Part shown: one piece after another, positions 44,884-54,029 of the stretch
Numbering within the stretch: position 1 is the stretch's first letter
Layout: every line of letters starts with the position of its first letter
NCBI GenBank assembly: GCA_012959395.1
Contig: DUDG01000041.1
Location: 1 to 58,829, forward strand
Reading direction: 5' to 3'
Source of the DNA: Flavobacteriaceae bacterium
GTDB lineage: Bacteria > Bacteroidota > Bacteroidia > Flavobacteriales > Flavobacteriaceae
DNA length: 58,829 nt
Translations under genes and position numbers: made by a program
Notes under the pieces: generated by a model
Database searches by the model: none
What the model was told of the DNA's origin: nothing
What the model saw: only the letters and a program-made list of their open reading frames with translations

Positions 44884-45786
44884 TTATTTTAAATGTTGTT
44901 TAAAAAATTTCCAAATTTCTTCCGAAGCCTTAATATCTTTATTGCCAAATGCACCTGGCCAATCATGTCCGCCACCTGTGACAGTATAAAGCCAAACTTC
45001 ATTATTGTAGCTTCCTCCTTTTCTTTTAGTCAAAGAAACTGTTGAGTTATCTGAAGAATCAATATCAGGAAAATCAATTATTTCATTTTGATTACATAAA
45101 TTAAGGTCTGACCAAAAATCCATTACTTCTAAAATATGTGGGGCACCACCCCATCCATAAGAAGTTGACATAGTTCCGTCCCAAGGAACAGTAGTGTCTT
45201 CTGTGCCTGAAATTTGCATAACAGGTATTTTATATGATGGATTACAATTATTCCAATCCTTTCCACTCATTGTCCCAGTAACAGAAGCAATAGCTTTAAA
45301 GATATCTGATTTTTCACATCCAAGTGTATAAGACATAAACCCTCCATTAGACATGCCGCTAGTAAATGTATTTTCTGGATTTATTTTATAATTAAATTGA
45401 ATTTTTTTTGCTAATTCTGATAAGAATTCAATGTCATTGATAGAACTCATTTCAAGATTTGCATTCCAATGTGTTTCACCTGTATTTAGAGTTGTCCCCT
45501 GTGGATAACATACCATAAAACCATTATTATCCGCTATTAAATTCATCTGTGAATAAGTCATTATTGTATTTGCCGAACTAGTAAACCCATGTAAAACAAA
45601 TAATAAAGGTGAATTTTGAACAAAACTCTTAGGTTTATGAAGAATATAAGTTCTGGTTAATCCATCATGTTCAAAAGTAAACTGTTTTGTTGTCCAATCA
45701 TGTTCAATAACATTATCACTTGTTGTTTCTTGTTTTTCACAACTTAAAATTAGAAAAAAAATAATTACACTTAAATACTTCTTCAT
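44884..45786 (-). CDS. PHB-depolymerase/CE1-like esterase, lipoprotein
   Basis: 300 aa with a lipoprotein signal ending ILSC (Cys16). LpqC/poly(3-hydroxybutyrate)-depolymerase-like alpha/beta hydrolase: oxyanion HGFTSSA near residue 66, MVCYPQGT, nucleophile elbow SGMSNGGF near 142, acid in SGTEDTTVPWDG and catalytic His in TGGGHDWPG. CE1 members include feruloyl and acetyl-xylan esterases, which suits the glycan setting better than polymer storage. It is last gene of a minus-strand series starting with GH2 or the oxidoreductase at 50487. Confidence 0.86.
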   Translation of the reverse strand: MKKYLSVIIFFLILSCEKQETTSDNVIEHDWTTKQFTFEHDGLTRTYILHKPKSFVQNSPLLFVLHGFTSSANTIMTYSQMNLIADNNGFMVCYPQGTTLNTGETHWNANLEMSSINDIEFLSELAKKIQFNYKINPENTFTSGMSNGGFMSYTLGCEKSDIFKAIASVTGTMSGKDWNNCNPSYKIPVMQISGTEDTTVPWDGTMSTSYGWGGAPHILEVMDFWSDLNLCNQNEIIDFPDIDSSDNSTVSLTKRKGGSYNNEVWLYTVTGGGHDWPGAFGNKDIKASEEIWKFFKQHLK

Positions 45787-45808
45787 AATTCAGGTATTCA
45801 TTATCTAT

Positions 45809-47128
45809 TTATGTTATTATGGTTATACCAGGTTTAGGAATGGAATATCTGCCATTAGAATCTGGCAATACTGGTGGAATCGAATTCCAGTTTAAGTTAT
45901 CCGGCACTAAAACTTGTTTTGCATTTAATGCTTGTTCCCATGTTATTTCTTTACCTGTATAGGTAGCCATTCTTCCCATAATAGCTGATAATGTTGATTT
46001 TGCAGCATATTCCGCATTATTAATTACCCCTCCTGATCTTATAGATTGAAATAGTTTATTATGTTCTATTTGATATGGACTTTCATCTCCTTCAGATTTA
46101 TACCTAAAAACATCCTTTCCATTATTGTCAGTAATCTTACAATTCTTATTTCCAGAAGTAAATACATTTCCCTTTGTTCCTTGAAAAGCTTCACTCACAT
46201 TAAATTTAGTTCCAGGTTGATGTCTACATTGACTTGAAATTACTGCGCCACTTGGATAAGTAAATTCTACAAAATGATGATCAAAAATCTCTCCATGATC
46301 AATTCCTTTTCTAACTTGACGTCCCCCCATCCCTTGTGCAGATTTAGGATATTCACCGATGAACCAATTAGCAACATCAATATTATGAATGTGTTGTTCT
46401 AAAATATGATCACCACATAGCCAATTGAAATAATACCAATTTCTCATTTGATATTCCATTTCTGTCTGATCAGGTTTTCTTTTTCTAACCCAAACTCCAG
46501 CTCCATTCCAATAAACTTGACCTGAAACTATTTTCCCTATATCTCCATTTGAAATTAAATCAAGTATTGTATTATAACTTTTTTGATATCTTCTTTGAAG
46601 TCCAACTACAACATTTAATTTTTTATTTTCAGCTAATTTAGCAGCCTTTAAAACCTTCCTCACTCCATTAGCATCAGTAGCAACAGGTTTTTCCATAAAA
46701 ATATGCTTATCATTATTTACTGCATATTCAAAATGTAAAGGTCGGAATCCAGGTGGAGTTGTTAATATTACTACATCCGCTAAGTCTATAGCTTTTTGAT
46801 AAGCATTAAATCCTATGTATCTATTTTTTTCTTTAACCCTAATGATTCTTTCGCCATTCAATTCTTCACTTATTGCTTTCAGACTATTTTCTAATTGATC
46901 TGAAAATGCATCCGCCATAGCTACAAGTTCTACGTCTGTATCTGCTCTAAGTGCTTGAACAGCCGCTCCAGTCCCCCTTCCTCCACATCCAATCAGAGCT
47001 AATTTAATTTTTCTATTATTTGAGCTATTTGCCATAGCCTCCAAAGAAAAAGGGATTGTCAATAATGCTCCCGTACTAATTGTGGTACTTTTTACAAATA
47101 ACCTTCTATTTATATTTTTATTTTCCAT
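45809..47128 (-). CDS. Gfo/Idh/MocA oxidoreductase, copy 2
   Basis: 439 aa with an export-type N-terminus (NRRLFVKSTTISTGALLTIPF) and nucleotide-binding GCGGRGTG near residue 47. Unlike copies 1, 3 and 4 it has the classical MEKPVATD motif, and the active-site helix reads GDHILEQHIHNIDVANW. It lies five bases after a TIM-barrel isomerase/lyase-like gene. In the 3-keto-glycoside pathway described for gut Bacteroides, one Gfo/Idh enzyme and one TIM-barrel lyase work together, so this pair is the best candidate here for sugar C3 oxidation and elimination. That is analogy, not proof. Confidence 0.88.
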   Translation of the reverse strand: MENKNINRRLFVKSTTISTGALLTIPFSLEAMANSSNNRKIKLALIGCGGRGTGAAVQALRADTDVELVAMADAFSDQLENSLKAISEELNGERIIRVKEKNRYIGFNAYQKAIDLADVVILTTPPGFRPLHFEYAVNNDKHIFMEKPVATDANGVRKVLKAAKLAENKKLNVVVGLQRRYQKSYNTILDLISNGDIGKIVSGQVYWNGAGVWVRKRKPDQTEMEYQMRNWYYFNWLCGDHILEQHIHNIDVANWFIGEYPKSAQGMGGRQVRKGIDHGEIFDHHFVEFTYPSGAVISSQCRHQPGTKFNVSEAFQGTKGNVFTSGNKNCKITDNNGKDVFRYKSEGDESPYQIEHNKLFQSIRSGGVINNAEYAAKSTLSAIMGRMATYTGKEITWEQALNAKQVLVPDNLNWNSIPPVLPDSNGRYSIPKPGITIIT

Positions 47129-47133
47129 ATATC

Positions 47134-48048
47134 TTAAATTAAAAAATTATCTACTTTTTTATAAGCTTCTATAACTGCTTTTTCTCCCTCTTTTTTTGAT
47201 TTAGAATTTCCATGTTCCATTCCTAAAACACCTTTATAACCCTTATCATGAATATACTTAAATATATTTTTATAATTAATTTCTCCAGTGGTTGGTTCAT
47301 TTCTTCCTGGATTATCTCCGATTTGAAAGTAAGCAATTTCATCCCAACAAGATTCTATATTAGGAATTAAATTACCTTCTTGAATTTGTTGATGATAAAT
47401 ATCAAATAAAATTTTACATGAAGGAGAATTAACAGATTTACAAATTTCATAAGCTTGAGGACTTTTAGAAAGAAATAATCCTGGATGATTTCTAAAATTA
47501 AGCGGCTCCAAAACCATCATAATTCCATGTGGTTCCAAAATATCACTTGCAAACTTTAACGATTCAATTACATTAGAAGTTTGATACCCTATATTTAATC
47601 TTAAATCTAAATGACCAGGTACTACAGTTATCCATTTGGCATTTACTCTTTTGGCCACTTCTACAGATTCATTTATTTCCTTTAAAAATTCAGTTCTTTT
47701 TTCTTTATTTCCACTTGCCAAATTAGCTTCTTTCCAATATATAGTATGGGCAACAAATACACCCATCTGCATGTTATTACTCATCATAAATAAAGCAATT
47801 TTTTTTTGTGTTTCAACGTCTCTTTTCTTCATATTATTATCTTCAAAAGCTGTAAAACCTTGATCTATCATAAAACTTAATTGGGATATTGGGTCTGAAC
47901 CCGCATGGTGTTTAAACATACCAATGTGAGGAGCATAATTCAAATTAAATTTATATGTATTTAATTTATTATTTGAAAATACAGAATTAGCATATAAAAT
48001 GCCTGTTGATGCAAGAGTTGAGTTAAGTACAAAGCTTCTTCTATTCAT
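47134..48048 (-). CDS. Exported TIM-barrel sugar isomerase/lyase-like protein
   Basis: 304 aa with a Tat-like signal (NRRSFVLNSTLASTG). It is an AP-endonuclease-2/xylose-isomerase-like TIM barrel resembling hydroxypyruvate isomerase: strands GFTAFEDNNM, WITVVPGHLD, MVLEPLNF (Glu), LFDIYHQQ (Asp/His) and GVLGMEHGNS (Glu/His) carry the metal-binding residues. Exported forms encoded beside Gfo/Idh enzymes have been linked to 3-keto-glycoside lyase or epimerase activity. It lies between the SUMF1-like protein (17 bases) and oxidoreductase copy 2 (5 bases). Exact reaction unknown. Confidence 0.86.
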   Translation of the reverse strand: MNRRSFVLNSTLASTGILYANSVFSNNKLNTYKFNLNYAPHIGMFKHHAGSDPISQLSFMIDQGFTAFEDNNMKKRDVETQKKIALFMMSNNMQMGVFVAHTIYWKEANLASGNKEKRTEFLKEINESVEVAKRVNAKWITVVPGHLDLRLNIGYQTSNVIESLKFASDILEPHGIMMVLEPLNFRNHPGLFLSKSPQAYEICKSVNSPSCKILFDIYHQQIQEGNLIPNIESCWDEIAYFQIGDNPGRNEPTTGEINYKNIFKYIHDKGYKGVLGMEHGNSKSKKEGEKAVIEAYKKVDNFLI

Positions 48049-48065
48049 AATGGTTTATTTTATTT

Positions 48066-49025
48066 TTAGTTATTCCAATATTCATTTTGCTCTTTTATTT
48101 GAGGTGTGTTTTTTGGCCTTATAATTCTAAATCCTACAAATTGAGCATCTGTGTGCCACCAAATACTTCTTGGTATTTGAGGATCTTGTTTTTTCCATCG
48201 CTTAGACGAGCCTTGTCTAGATGCGCTTCGAAGTCTATAACTAGAATTCATCCAAGAACCCCCCTTAACAACTCTTGGATATAATTTAGTTGGTTTTTCA
48301 TATGGGTTAGAAACATTTTGTCCTAAATACCTATAATAAGATTTAGAATCATATTGATCTAACGTCCATTCTGATACATTTCCATGCATGTCATAAAGAC
48401 CCCATGCATTTGGATTTTTTTGTCCAACCTTGTGGTATTTTTCCTCACTATTAGTTTTAAACCAAGCATAATCACCTAATAATTCTAAATTTTCACCAAA
48501 TGAATAAGCAGTTTTAGTGTTAGCTCTACAAGCATATTCCCATTCAGCTTCTGTTGGAAGTCTATAGAACTTTCCCGTCATTGCAGAAAGCCATTGACAA
48601 AATTTTTTAGCTGCGAGTTGAGTCATAGATATTGCAGGAAAACCATCTGTTCCCATCCCAAAACTCATCTCTACATAAGGAGTTGTTGCTCCAGAGACTC
48701 CATCGACATCAATGTTAACTTCAGTATTTGAATCAAAATCTGGTTGATTTCCATCTATAGCACGTCGCATAAAAAGACGATACAAGTCCCAAGTAGTTTC
48801 ATACTTAGCCATCCAAAAAGAATCAACTTCAACGCTATGACGAGGGCCTTCATCAGCTAATCTGCTTTTTTCTGAATTAGGACTTCCCATTAAAAAATTT
48901 CCTCCTGGAATTGGAACCATTTCTAAATTATAATCTTTTCCAGCTATTATTTGATTATAAGTATTGAAATTATTCTGTCCGTAACTTATATTTATAAAAA
49001 AAATTAGTTGTAATACTTTTTTCAT
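48066..49025 (-). CDS. SUMF1-domain protein lacking the catalytic cysteines
   Basis: 319 aa with a signal peptide (residues 1 to about 17) and a complete SUMF1/FGE fold: IPGGNFLMGSP near residue 40, WMAKYETTWDLYRLF, RLPTEAEWEYACR, NAWGLYDMHGNVSEW and VGFRIIRP. The C-terminal region that carries C-x4-C in the true FGE at 35518 reads KGGSWMNSSYRLRSASR, so both catalytic cysteines are absent. It cannot make formylglycine by the known mechanism and is more likely a binding or structural protein, or another enzyme on the same fold. It is encoded with a TIM-barrel and an oxidoreductase gene, not with a sulfatase. Confidence 0.86.
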   Translation of the reverse strand: MKKVLQLIFFINISYGQNNFNTYNQIIAGKDYNLEMVPIPGGNFLMGSPNSEKSRLADEGPRHSVEVDSFWMAKYETTWDLYRLFMRRAIDGNQPDFDSNTEVNIDVDGVSGATTPYVEMSFGMGTDGFPAISMTQLAAKKFCQWLSAMTGKFYRLPTEAEWEYACRANTKTAYSFGENLELLGDYAWFKTNSEEKYHKVGQKNPNAWGLYDMHGNVSEWTLDQYDSKSYYRYLGQNVSNPYEKPTKLYPRVVKGGSWMNSSYRLRSASRQGSSKRWKKQDPQIPRSIWWHTDAQFVGFRIIRPKNTPQIKEQNEYWNN

Positions 49026-49037
49026 TGGTTTAAATAT

Positions 49038-49092
49038 AAAAGTATACCCATAAATTGAATAAAAGGTATACTTTTATTCAATTTATGGGTAT
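49038..49092 (-). repeat. Long perfect hairpin with an alternative pairing
   Basis: Bases 49044-49065 pair perfectly with 49071-49092, a 22-bp stem around a 5-base loop. The segment 49038-49048 can instead pair over 11 bp with 49065-49075, and the two structures exclude each other. It lies between oxidoreductase copy 3 (stop at 49138) and the SUMF1-like gene (start at 49025), which are read in the same direction. On the minus strand the stem is followed by ACTTTTATATTTA, a poor T-run, so it may be an attenuator, RNA-processing site or weak terminator. Confidence 0.8.
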
Positions 49093-49137
49093 TTTAACTC
49101 ATTTTAAGGGCTATAACATTCATAAAAATGAAATGAC

Positions 49138-50487
49138 TTAAAAATCTCTGTAAGGAGCATCTAAAAATTTATTAGCTTTTTCCTCTTTAAATCTTGCTGT
49201 ATTGTTATCCCAATGAAGTTTTTTTCCAGGAAATCTTCCGGCAATGACTCCAAGCAAAATAGTTTCAGTCAGTCTAGCTGAATAAGAAAATGGCGCAGAA
49301 CATTTATCTTTCCCTAAACAAGCATCAACAAATTGATGATAATGAAGATGTGATTCACCCGCATAATTTCTAATAGGTTTATTTGTTATCTTACCTGATT
49401 CTTCTAGAGATGACAGATCCAGCTCTTTATATTCTCCTTTTACAATTAATCTTGGTAATTCCATAAAGTGAGGGAGCAGAAGTCTACCTTTTTCTCCAAT
49501 AAACATAGCCCCTTGAAGAGGTAATTTCTCTTTATTTGGGAGCTTTAAATTTTTATGAATTTTTGGAGCTCCTGGTCCATCATTCCATATCCATTTAAAA
49601 GATTCAGTTGTGTATCTCGTTCCTGGGAATTCATAAGTTACAGTATTATTTTCAGGAAATCCAAATTCATTAGGTTTTCTACAATTATTTTTGATGGTCA
49701 ATGGCACATCAAGCTCCAAAGCATTATAAGGCGTATCAAAAATATGGACTCCCATATCACCAAGAGTTCCACACCCAAAGTCTACTAATTTTCTCCAGTT
49801 AGCAGGATGATAAACTTTGTCTTTATAAGAACGCTTTGAGGCGGTGCCAAGCCATAAATTCCAATCTAAATTTTCAGGTACAGAATCAATACCTTGAGGC
49901 TTAGAGCCGTCATAACCCCAATTTTTCGGAGACCAAGCTCTTACAGAGCTTACTTTCCCAATTATACCTGACTGAATCAACAAAGTAGCAAGTTTATAAT
50001 CATAAAAAGAATGAACTTGAATACCCATCTGTGTCACAAGATTTTTTTCCTCAGCAAGTTTTCGCATAGATCTAGCTTCACTGACGTGATGAGTTAATGG
50101 TTTTTGACAATACACAGACTTATTCATCTTCATTGCCATCATTGAAGCAGGAGCATGTGTGTGATCAGGAGTTGAAATTATTACTGCATCAATAGAATTG
50201 CTAATTTCTTTAAACATCACTCTATAATCTCGATATAATTTGGCTTTAGGATGCAATTGACTTGCAGAAGTCAATGCATTAGAATCAACATCACAAAGAG
50301 CTATAACATCTACTAATTTGTGAGATGATATATCATTTAAATCTGCCCCACCCATTCCTCCAACACCTATATGAGCTGTTCTTAATCTTCCGCTTTTTGA
50401 AGAAGCCCATATTGAAGTTGGTAAAATGCTTAAAGAAGCCAATGCCGCTGATGATTTTATAAAATTTCTTCTTGTCTTACTGTTCAT
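49138..50487 (-). CDS. Gfo/Idh/MocA oxidoreductase, copy 3
   Basis: 449 aa. A Tat-type signal (TRRNFIKSSAALASLSILP) precedes GVGGMGGADLND, VIALCDVD, ISTPDHTHAPA and YCQKPLTHH (QKP variant as in copies 1 and 4). The substrate domain contains the CGTLGDMGVHIFDTPYNAL helix. It belongs with copies 1 and 4 rather than with copies 2 and 5. It follows the GH2 gene after 111 bases and precedes the hairpin and the SUMF1-like gene. It probably oxidises or reduces a sugar in the periplasm with tightly held NAD(P). No DUF1080 gene follows it. Confidence 0.88.
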   Translation of the reverse strand: MNSKTRRNFIKSSAALASLSILPTSIWASSKSGRLRTAHIGVGGMGGADLNDISSHKLVDVIALCDVDSNALTSASQLHPKAKLYRDYRVMFKEISNSIDAVIISTPDHTHAPASMMAMKMNKSVYCQKPLTHHVSEARSMRKLAEEKNLVTQMGIQVHSFYDYKLATLLIQSGIIGKVSSVRAWSPKNWGYDGSKPQGIDSVPENLDWNLWLGTASKRSYKDKVYHPANWRKLVDFGCGTLGDMGVHIFDTPYNALELDVPLTIKNNCRKPNEFGFPENNTVTYEFPGTRYTTESFKWIWNDGPGAPKIHKNLKLPNKEKLPLQGAMFIGEKGRLLLPHFMELPRLIVKGEYKELDLSSLEESGKITNKPIRNYAGESHLHYHQFVDACLGKDKCSAPFSYSARLTETILLGVIAGRFPGKKLHWDNNTARFKEEKANKFLDAPYRDF

Positions 50488-50598
50488 GATAAATATACTA
50501 TTTTACTAAAGTTAATTAAAAAGTTTCTTAAAATTTATAAATAAAGACAAACTGAAAGAAATGGTTTCTTAAAATCAAAATAATTACTATAAATTATA

Positions 50599-52440
50599 TT
50601 ATTTCTCAGGCATAATCCTTATATATTTATTAGGTAAAGATTTTCTTAATTTCAAATTAACTTCTCTTACTCTATCCAAATCCAGTTTAATAACCTTTCT
50701 GTCATAAGTAATCAATCCATTAACTTCACCTTCAACATCTGTTGTTTGAGTATAAATAGCACCAGAGAAACCTAAGCTAATCATTTCTAATAATTTATTA
50801 GCAAAATTTACATATTGATCTGTTGCTTCTTTAGAACTTTTATATCTAATATATCCCCAATTTCTATCTGCTTGCCACAAATGATCCTCCATGGCAAGAC
50901 CTATCCCTCCATATTCACCTAAAACATTAGCTCTATCAGGGTCATAAAATTTCATTTTTGGTTCCGGATAATTATGAATATCTGTAATATCTCCTACTTT
51001 ATAATAGTTACCACCACTTGCAGCATTTACTAATCTTGAGGGATCAAAAGATTTTGTCCATTCACTAATTTCCTCTGTTTTAAATTGACCCCATGATTCA
51101 TTAAACGGAACCCAACAAACTATAGATGGATTAGAATAAAGAAAATCCATGATTTCCATCCATTCATTTTTAAAATTAGTTTCTGACTCAATAGAAGGCA
51201 TGAATTCCTTTCCATCAAAAAATTTATTAGTTTGCCATTTTGGTATTCCATATTTCTCGCCATTAGGCATATCTTGCCATACAAGCATCCCTAATTTATC
51301 AGCATGATAATACCACCTTGCAGGTTCAACTTTAACATGTTTTCTTATCATGTTAAATCCTAACTCCTTAGTTTTAATAATATCAAATTTTAAAGCCTCA
51401 TCTGTAGGAGCTGTGTACAAACCATCTGGCCACCATCCCTGATCTAAAGTTCCAAACTGAAAATAATCTTTATTATTAAGTTGCATACGCATTGTGCCAT
51501 TTACATCTTTTTTTATGGAAATTTTACGCATCCCAAAATAAGATTTGATCCTATCCACTACTTTGCCACTTGAAATTAATTTTATCTCTAAGTCATATAA
51601 AAATGGAGATTCAGGACTCCATAATTTTGGATTCTTTATAGGAATATTTATTTCAGAGTCTATTTGAACTCTCATTTTAGATAAAATCTTATCATTTTCT
51701 TTTACAATTAATTCTAAAAAATCTGTAACTGAATCGTATGAAGTAATAGGATTTAAATTAACGCTTTGATTATCAATATCTGTAATGGTATGTAATTTGG
51801 AAATATGTTTTTCATTAACTGGCTCAATCCAAACTGTTTGCCATATTCCAGAAACAGGACTATACCATATACCTCTTGGACTTTTATTTTGTTTTCCTCT
51901 TGGTTGAAAACCATCATCTGTTGGGTCCCAAACTTTAAGTTCCAGCTTTTGGTATTTTCCTTTTTTAAGATAAGGAGTTATATTAAATAAAAAAGGATCA
52001 TAACCTCCATAATGAGAACCTACTTTTTGATCATTTATCCATAATTCAGATTCCCAATCTACCGCTCCAAAATGAAGAATAATCTGTTTTTTTCTCCATG
52101 ATCTAGGAACATTAAAAGTGTGTTCATACCATAACTCATTGTCTTCGTTAATTCTCTTTTGAACTCCCGAAAGACTTGATTCAATTGCAAATGGAACTAA
52201 AATTTTACCATCATAAAATTTGGGTTTAGACTGGCCTTTCCCAGTTATTGAATAATTCCAAAGACCATTTAAATTTTTCCACTTTTTTCGAACTAATATT
52301 GGACGAGGATATTCTTGTAAAATATTATTTGGATCAATATTTTCTGACCAAGTTGTTTTTATCTTATCTCCAGCTGGTTCCCATTGGGATTGAAGGTTAA
52401 CAACAATAAATAAGCCTATAATTAAGATTAACTTTTTCAT
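50599..52440 (-). CDS. Glycoside hydrolase family 2 enzyme, exported
   Basis: 613 aa with a signal peptide (MKKLILIIGLFIVVNLQSQ). Sugar-binding jelly roll at about 40-200 (LNGLWNYSI, LHFGAVDWESELWIND), an immunoglobulin-like domain to about 310, then the TIM barrel. The acid/base Glu is in FNESWGQF and the nucleophile is in VLGEYGGIGLA. Length is near the short beta-glucuronidase/beta-galactosidase type. It removes a non-reducing-end sugar from glycan fragments; specificity cannot be called by eye. It heads a minus-strand series with oxidoreductase copy 3 and diverges from copy 4. Two 18-bp palindromes lie upstream. Confidence 0.9.
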   Translation of the reverse strand: MKKLILIIGLFIVVNLQSQWEPAGDKIKTTWSENIDPNNILQEYPRPILVRKKWKNLNGLWNYSITGKGQSKPKFYDGKILVPFAIESSLSGVQKRINEDNELWYEHTFNVPRSWRKKQIILHFGAVDWESELWINDQKVGSHYGGYDPFLFNITPYLKKGKYQKLELKVWDPTDDGFQPRGKQNKSPRGIWYSPVSGIWQTVWIEPVNEKHISKLHTITDIDNQSVNLNPITSYDSVTDFLELIVKENDKILSKMRVQIDSEINIPIKNPKLWSPESPFLYDLEIKLISSGKVVDRIKSYFGMRKISIKKDVNGTMRMQLNNKDYFQFGTLDQGWWPDGLYTAPTDEALKFDIIKTKELGFNMIRKHVKVEPARWYYHADKLGMLVWQDMPNGEKYGIPKWQTNKFFDGKEFMPSIESETNFKNEWMEIMDFLYSNPSIVCWVPFNESWGQFKTEEISEWTKSFDPSRLVNAASGGNYYKVGDITDIHNYPEPKMKFYDPDRANVLGEYGGIGLAMEDHLWQADRNWGYIRYKSSKEATDQYVNFANKLLEMISLGFSGAIYTQTTDVEGEVNGLITYDRKVIKLDLDRVREVNLKLRKSLPNKYIRIMPEK

Positions 52441-52654
52441 TTACTAAAATTTTATTTTCATTTATGAAAATTTTTAAATCCATTTTAGTTAAATAATATA
52501 GATATAAATATTAGAATTACAATAAGAATTTTTAATAGCTTTTAATTATTCTATTAATGAATTAATAGTGCTTTGAATTCTTGATATAATTGCTTGTGTA
52601 CAATAATAATTACCGTTAAATTTATTAAGACTATATTTTTTAAAATATTAAACA
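52441..52654. other. Divergent intergenic region with two palindromes
   Basis: 214 bases, the largest gap in the window, between GH2 and oxidoreductase copy 4. It contains two perfect 8-2-8 inverted repeats: ATTTTCAT-TT-ATGAAAAT at 52454-52471, 14 bases before the GH2 start, and CTATTAAT-GA-ATTAATAG at 52551-52568, about 87 bases before the oxidoreductase start. Either could be an operator. No reading frame or RNA gene is visible, and no clean -7 box was found. Confidence 0.45.
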
Positions 52655-54019
52655 ATGGTAAAAAATAATAAAAATTCTAGAAGAAATTTTTTAAAAAAAT
52701 CAATTATAATTCCTCCATTAATTATTGTTCCTAGACATGTTTTAGGCGGAAAAGGGTATACCTCTCCAAGTGATAAATTAAACATTGCTGGGGTCGGAAT
52801 TAGAAAATGGGGAATGGGATCGGGAAATCTATTACAGTGTGAAAACGAAAATATTGTAGCTCTTTGTGATGTAGACTATAATAGATCTGTTCCTACTTTT
52901 AATAAATATCCTAAAGCTAAAGTCTACAAGGATTTTAGAGTAATGATGGAAAATCAAAAAGATATAGATGCTATAGTTGTTGCAACACCAGATCATAACC
53001 ATGCAGTAATAACAATGATGGCTATGCAAATGGGCAAACATGTTTACTGTCAAAAACCTTTAACCCACACTGTTTATGAAGCAAGAGTTATTACAGAAGC
53101 AGCTAGAAAATATAAAGTGCAAACCCAAATGGGAAATCAGGGCAGATCTTCAAATGAAATTAGAAAATTAAAAGAATGGGTTGATGATGGAGCTATAGGT
53201 CCTATTAGAGAAGTATTTGCATGGACTGATAGACCAATAGGAGGAAATGCTTGGGATACTTTTGCTGTTAAAGCTAAATCTAAAGAAAAACCTCCCATCC
53301 CTGAAGGATTAGATTGGGATTTGTGGTTAGGGCCTGCAAAATATAGAGATTATCATCCAGACTATCATCCATTATCCTGGAGAGCTTGGATAGATTTTGG
53401 AACTGGATCCATGGGAGATATGGGATGTCATATTTTAGATCCTGCATTTTATGCATTAGAACTTAGTGCTCCTTCTGAAATTCAAGCAACATCAACTCAT
53501 TACATACCGGAGATAGAATCACAAACTTATCCTTCAGCTTCAATTATTAGAATGACATTTCCAAAAAGAGGAAATCACCCAGAATTAAAATTAACTTGGT
53601 CTGATGGTAGAATTCAGCCCCCTATTCCAGATGAATTTAAAAATGGTGAACAATTTACTTTAAGCGGAGCTATGTTAATTGGAGATAGCGGGAAAATTAC
53701 ACACGGCTCCCATGGCGCTGGCGGTGTAAAAATTATTCCTGAAGAAAAAATGTTAGAATACAATCAACCTAAACCCTATATACCCAGAGTTAACACTTCT
53801 CATGAAAAAGACTGGATAAGAGCGTGTAAAGATGGTAATCCCGCTAGTTCCTCTTTTGATTATGGGGGCCCTTTGACAGAAATGGTTTTACTTGGAATGA
53901 TTGCTATACGATGTAAAAATCAAAAATTAATATGGGATTCCAAAAATTTTAAATTTAAAAATAATGAAAAAGCTAACAGCTTATTACACAAAAAATATCG
54001 AAAAGGCTGGAGCTTATAA
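52655..54019 (+). CDS. Gfo/Idh/MocA oxidoreductase, copy 4
   Basis: 454 aa with a Tat-type signal (SRRNFLKKS) and then VLGGKGYTSPSDKLNIAGVG, as in copy 1. The nucleotide-binding loop is unusual: GVGIRKWGMGSGN carries extra residues where relatives have GVGGMG or similar. The remaining landmarks are normal: ALCDVD, TPDHNHA, YCQKPLTHT, and FGTGSMGDMGCHILDPAFYAL. It is followed after ten bases by DUF1080 copy 3, the second oxidoreductase-DUF1080 module. The nearest relative in the window is copy 1. Substrate unknown. Confidence 0.87.
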   Translation: MVKNNKNSRRNFLKKSIIIPPLIIVPRHVLGGKGYTSPSDKLNIAGVGIRKWGMGSGNLLQCENENIVALCDVDYNRSVPTFNKYPKAKVYKDFRVMMENQKDIDAIVVATPDHNHAVITMMAMQMGKHVYCQKPLTHTVYEARVITEAARKYKVQTQMGNQGRSSNEIRKLKEWVDDGAIGPIREVFAWTDRPIGGNAWDTFAVKAKSKEKPPIPEGLDWDLWLGPAKYRDYHPDYHPLSWRAWIDFGTGSMGDMGCHILDPAFYALELSAPSEIQATSTHYIPEIESQTYPSASIIRMTFPKRGNHPELKLTWSDGRIQPPIPDEFKNGEQFTLSGAMLIGDSGKITHGSHGAGGVKIIPEEKMLEYNQPKPYIPRVNTSHEKDWIRACKDGNPASSSFDYGGPLTEMVLLGMIAIRCKNQKLIWDSKNFKFKNNEKANSLLHKKYRKGWSL

Positions 54020-54029
54020 AACTATAATT

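Noticed and set aside
48066-49025. Second sulfatase-maturing enzyme
   Set aside because: The catalytic C-x4-C present in the protein at 35518 is missing, and no sulfatase gene is adjacent.
53964-54029. Upstream ATG for DUF1080 copy 3
   Set aside because: It would overlap the oxidoreductase by 56 bases and put 22 polar residues before an obvious signal peptide that begins at 54030.
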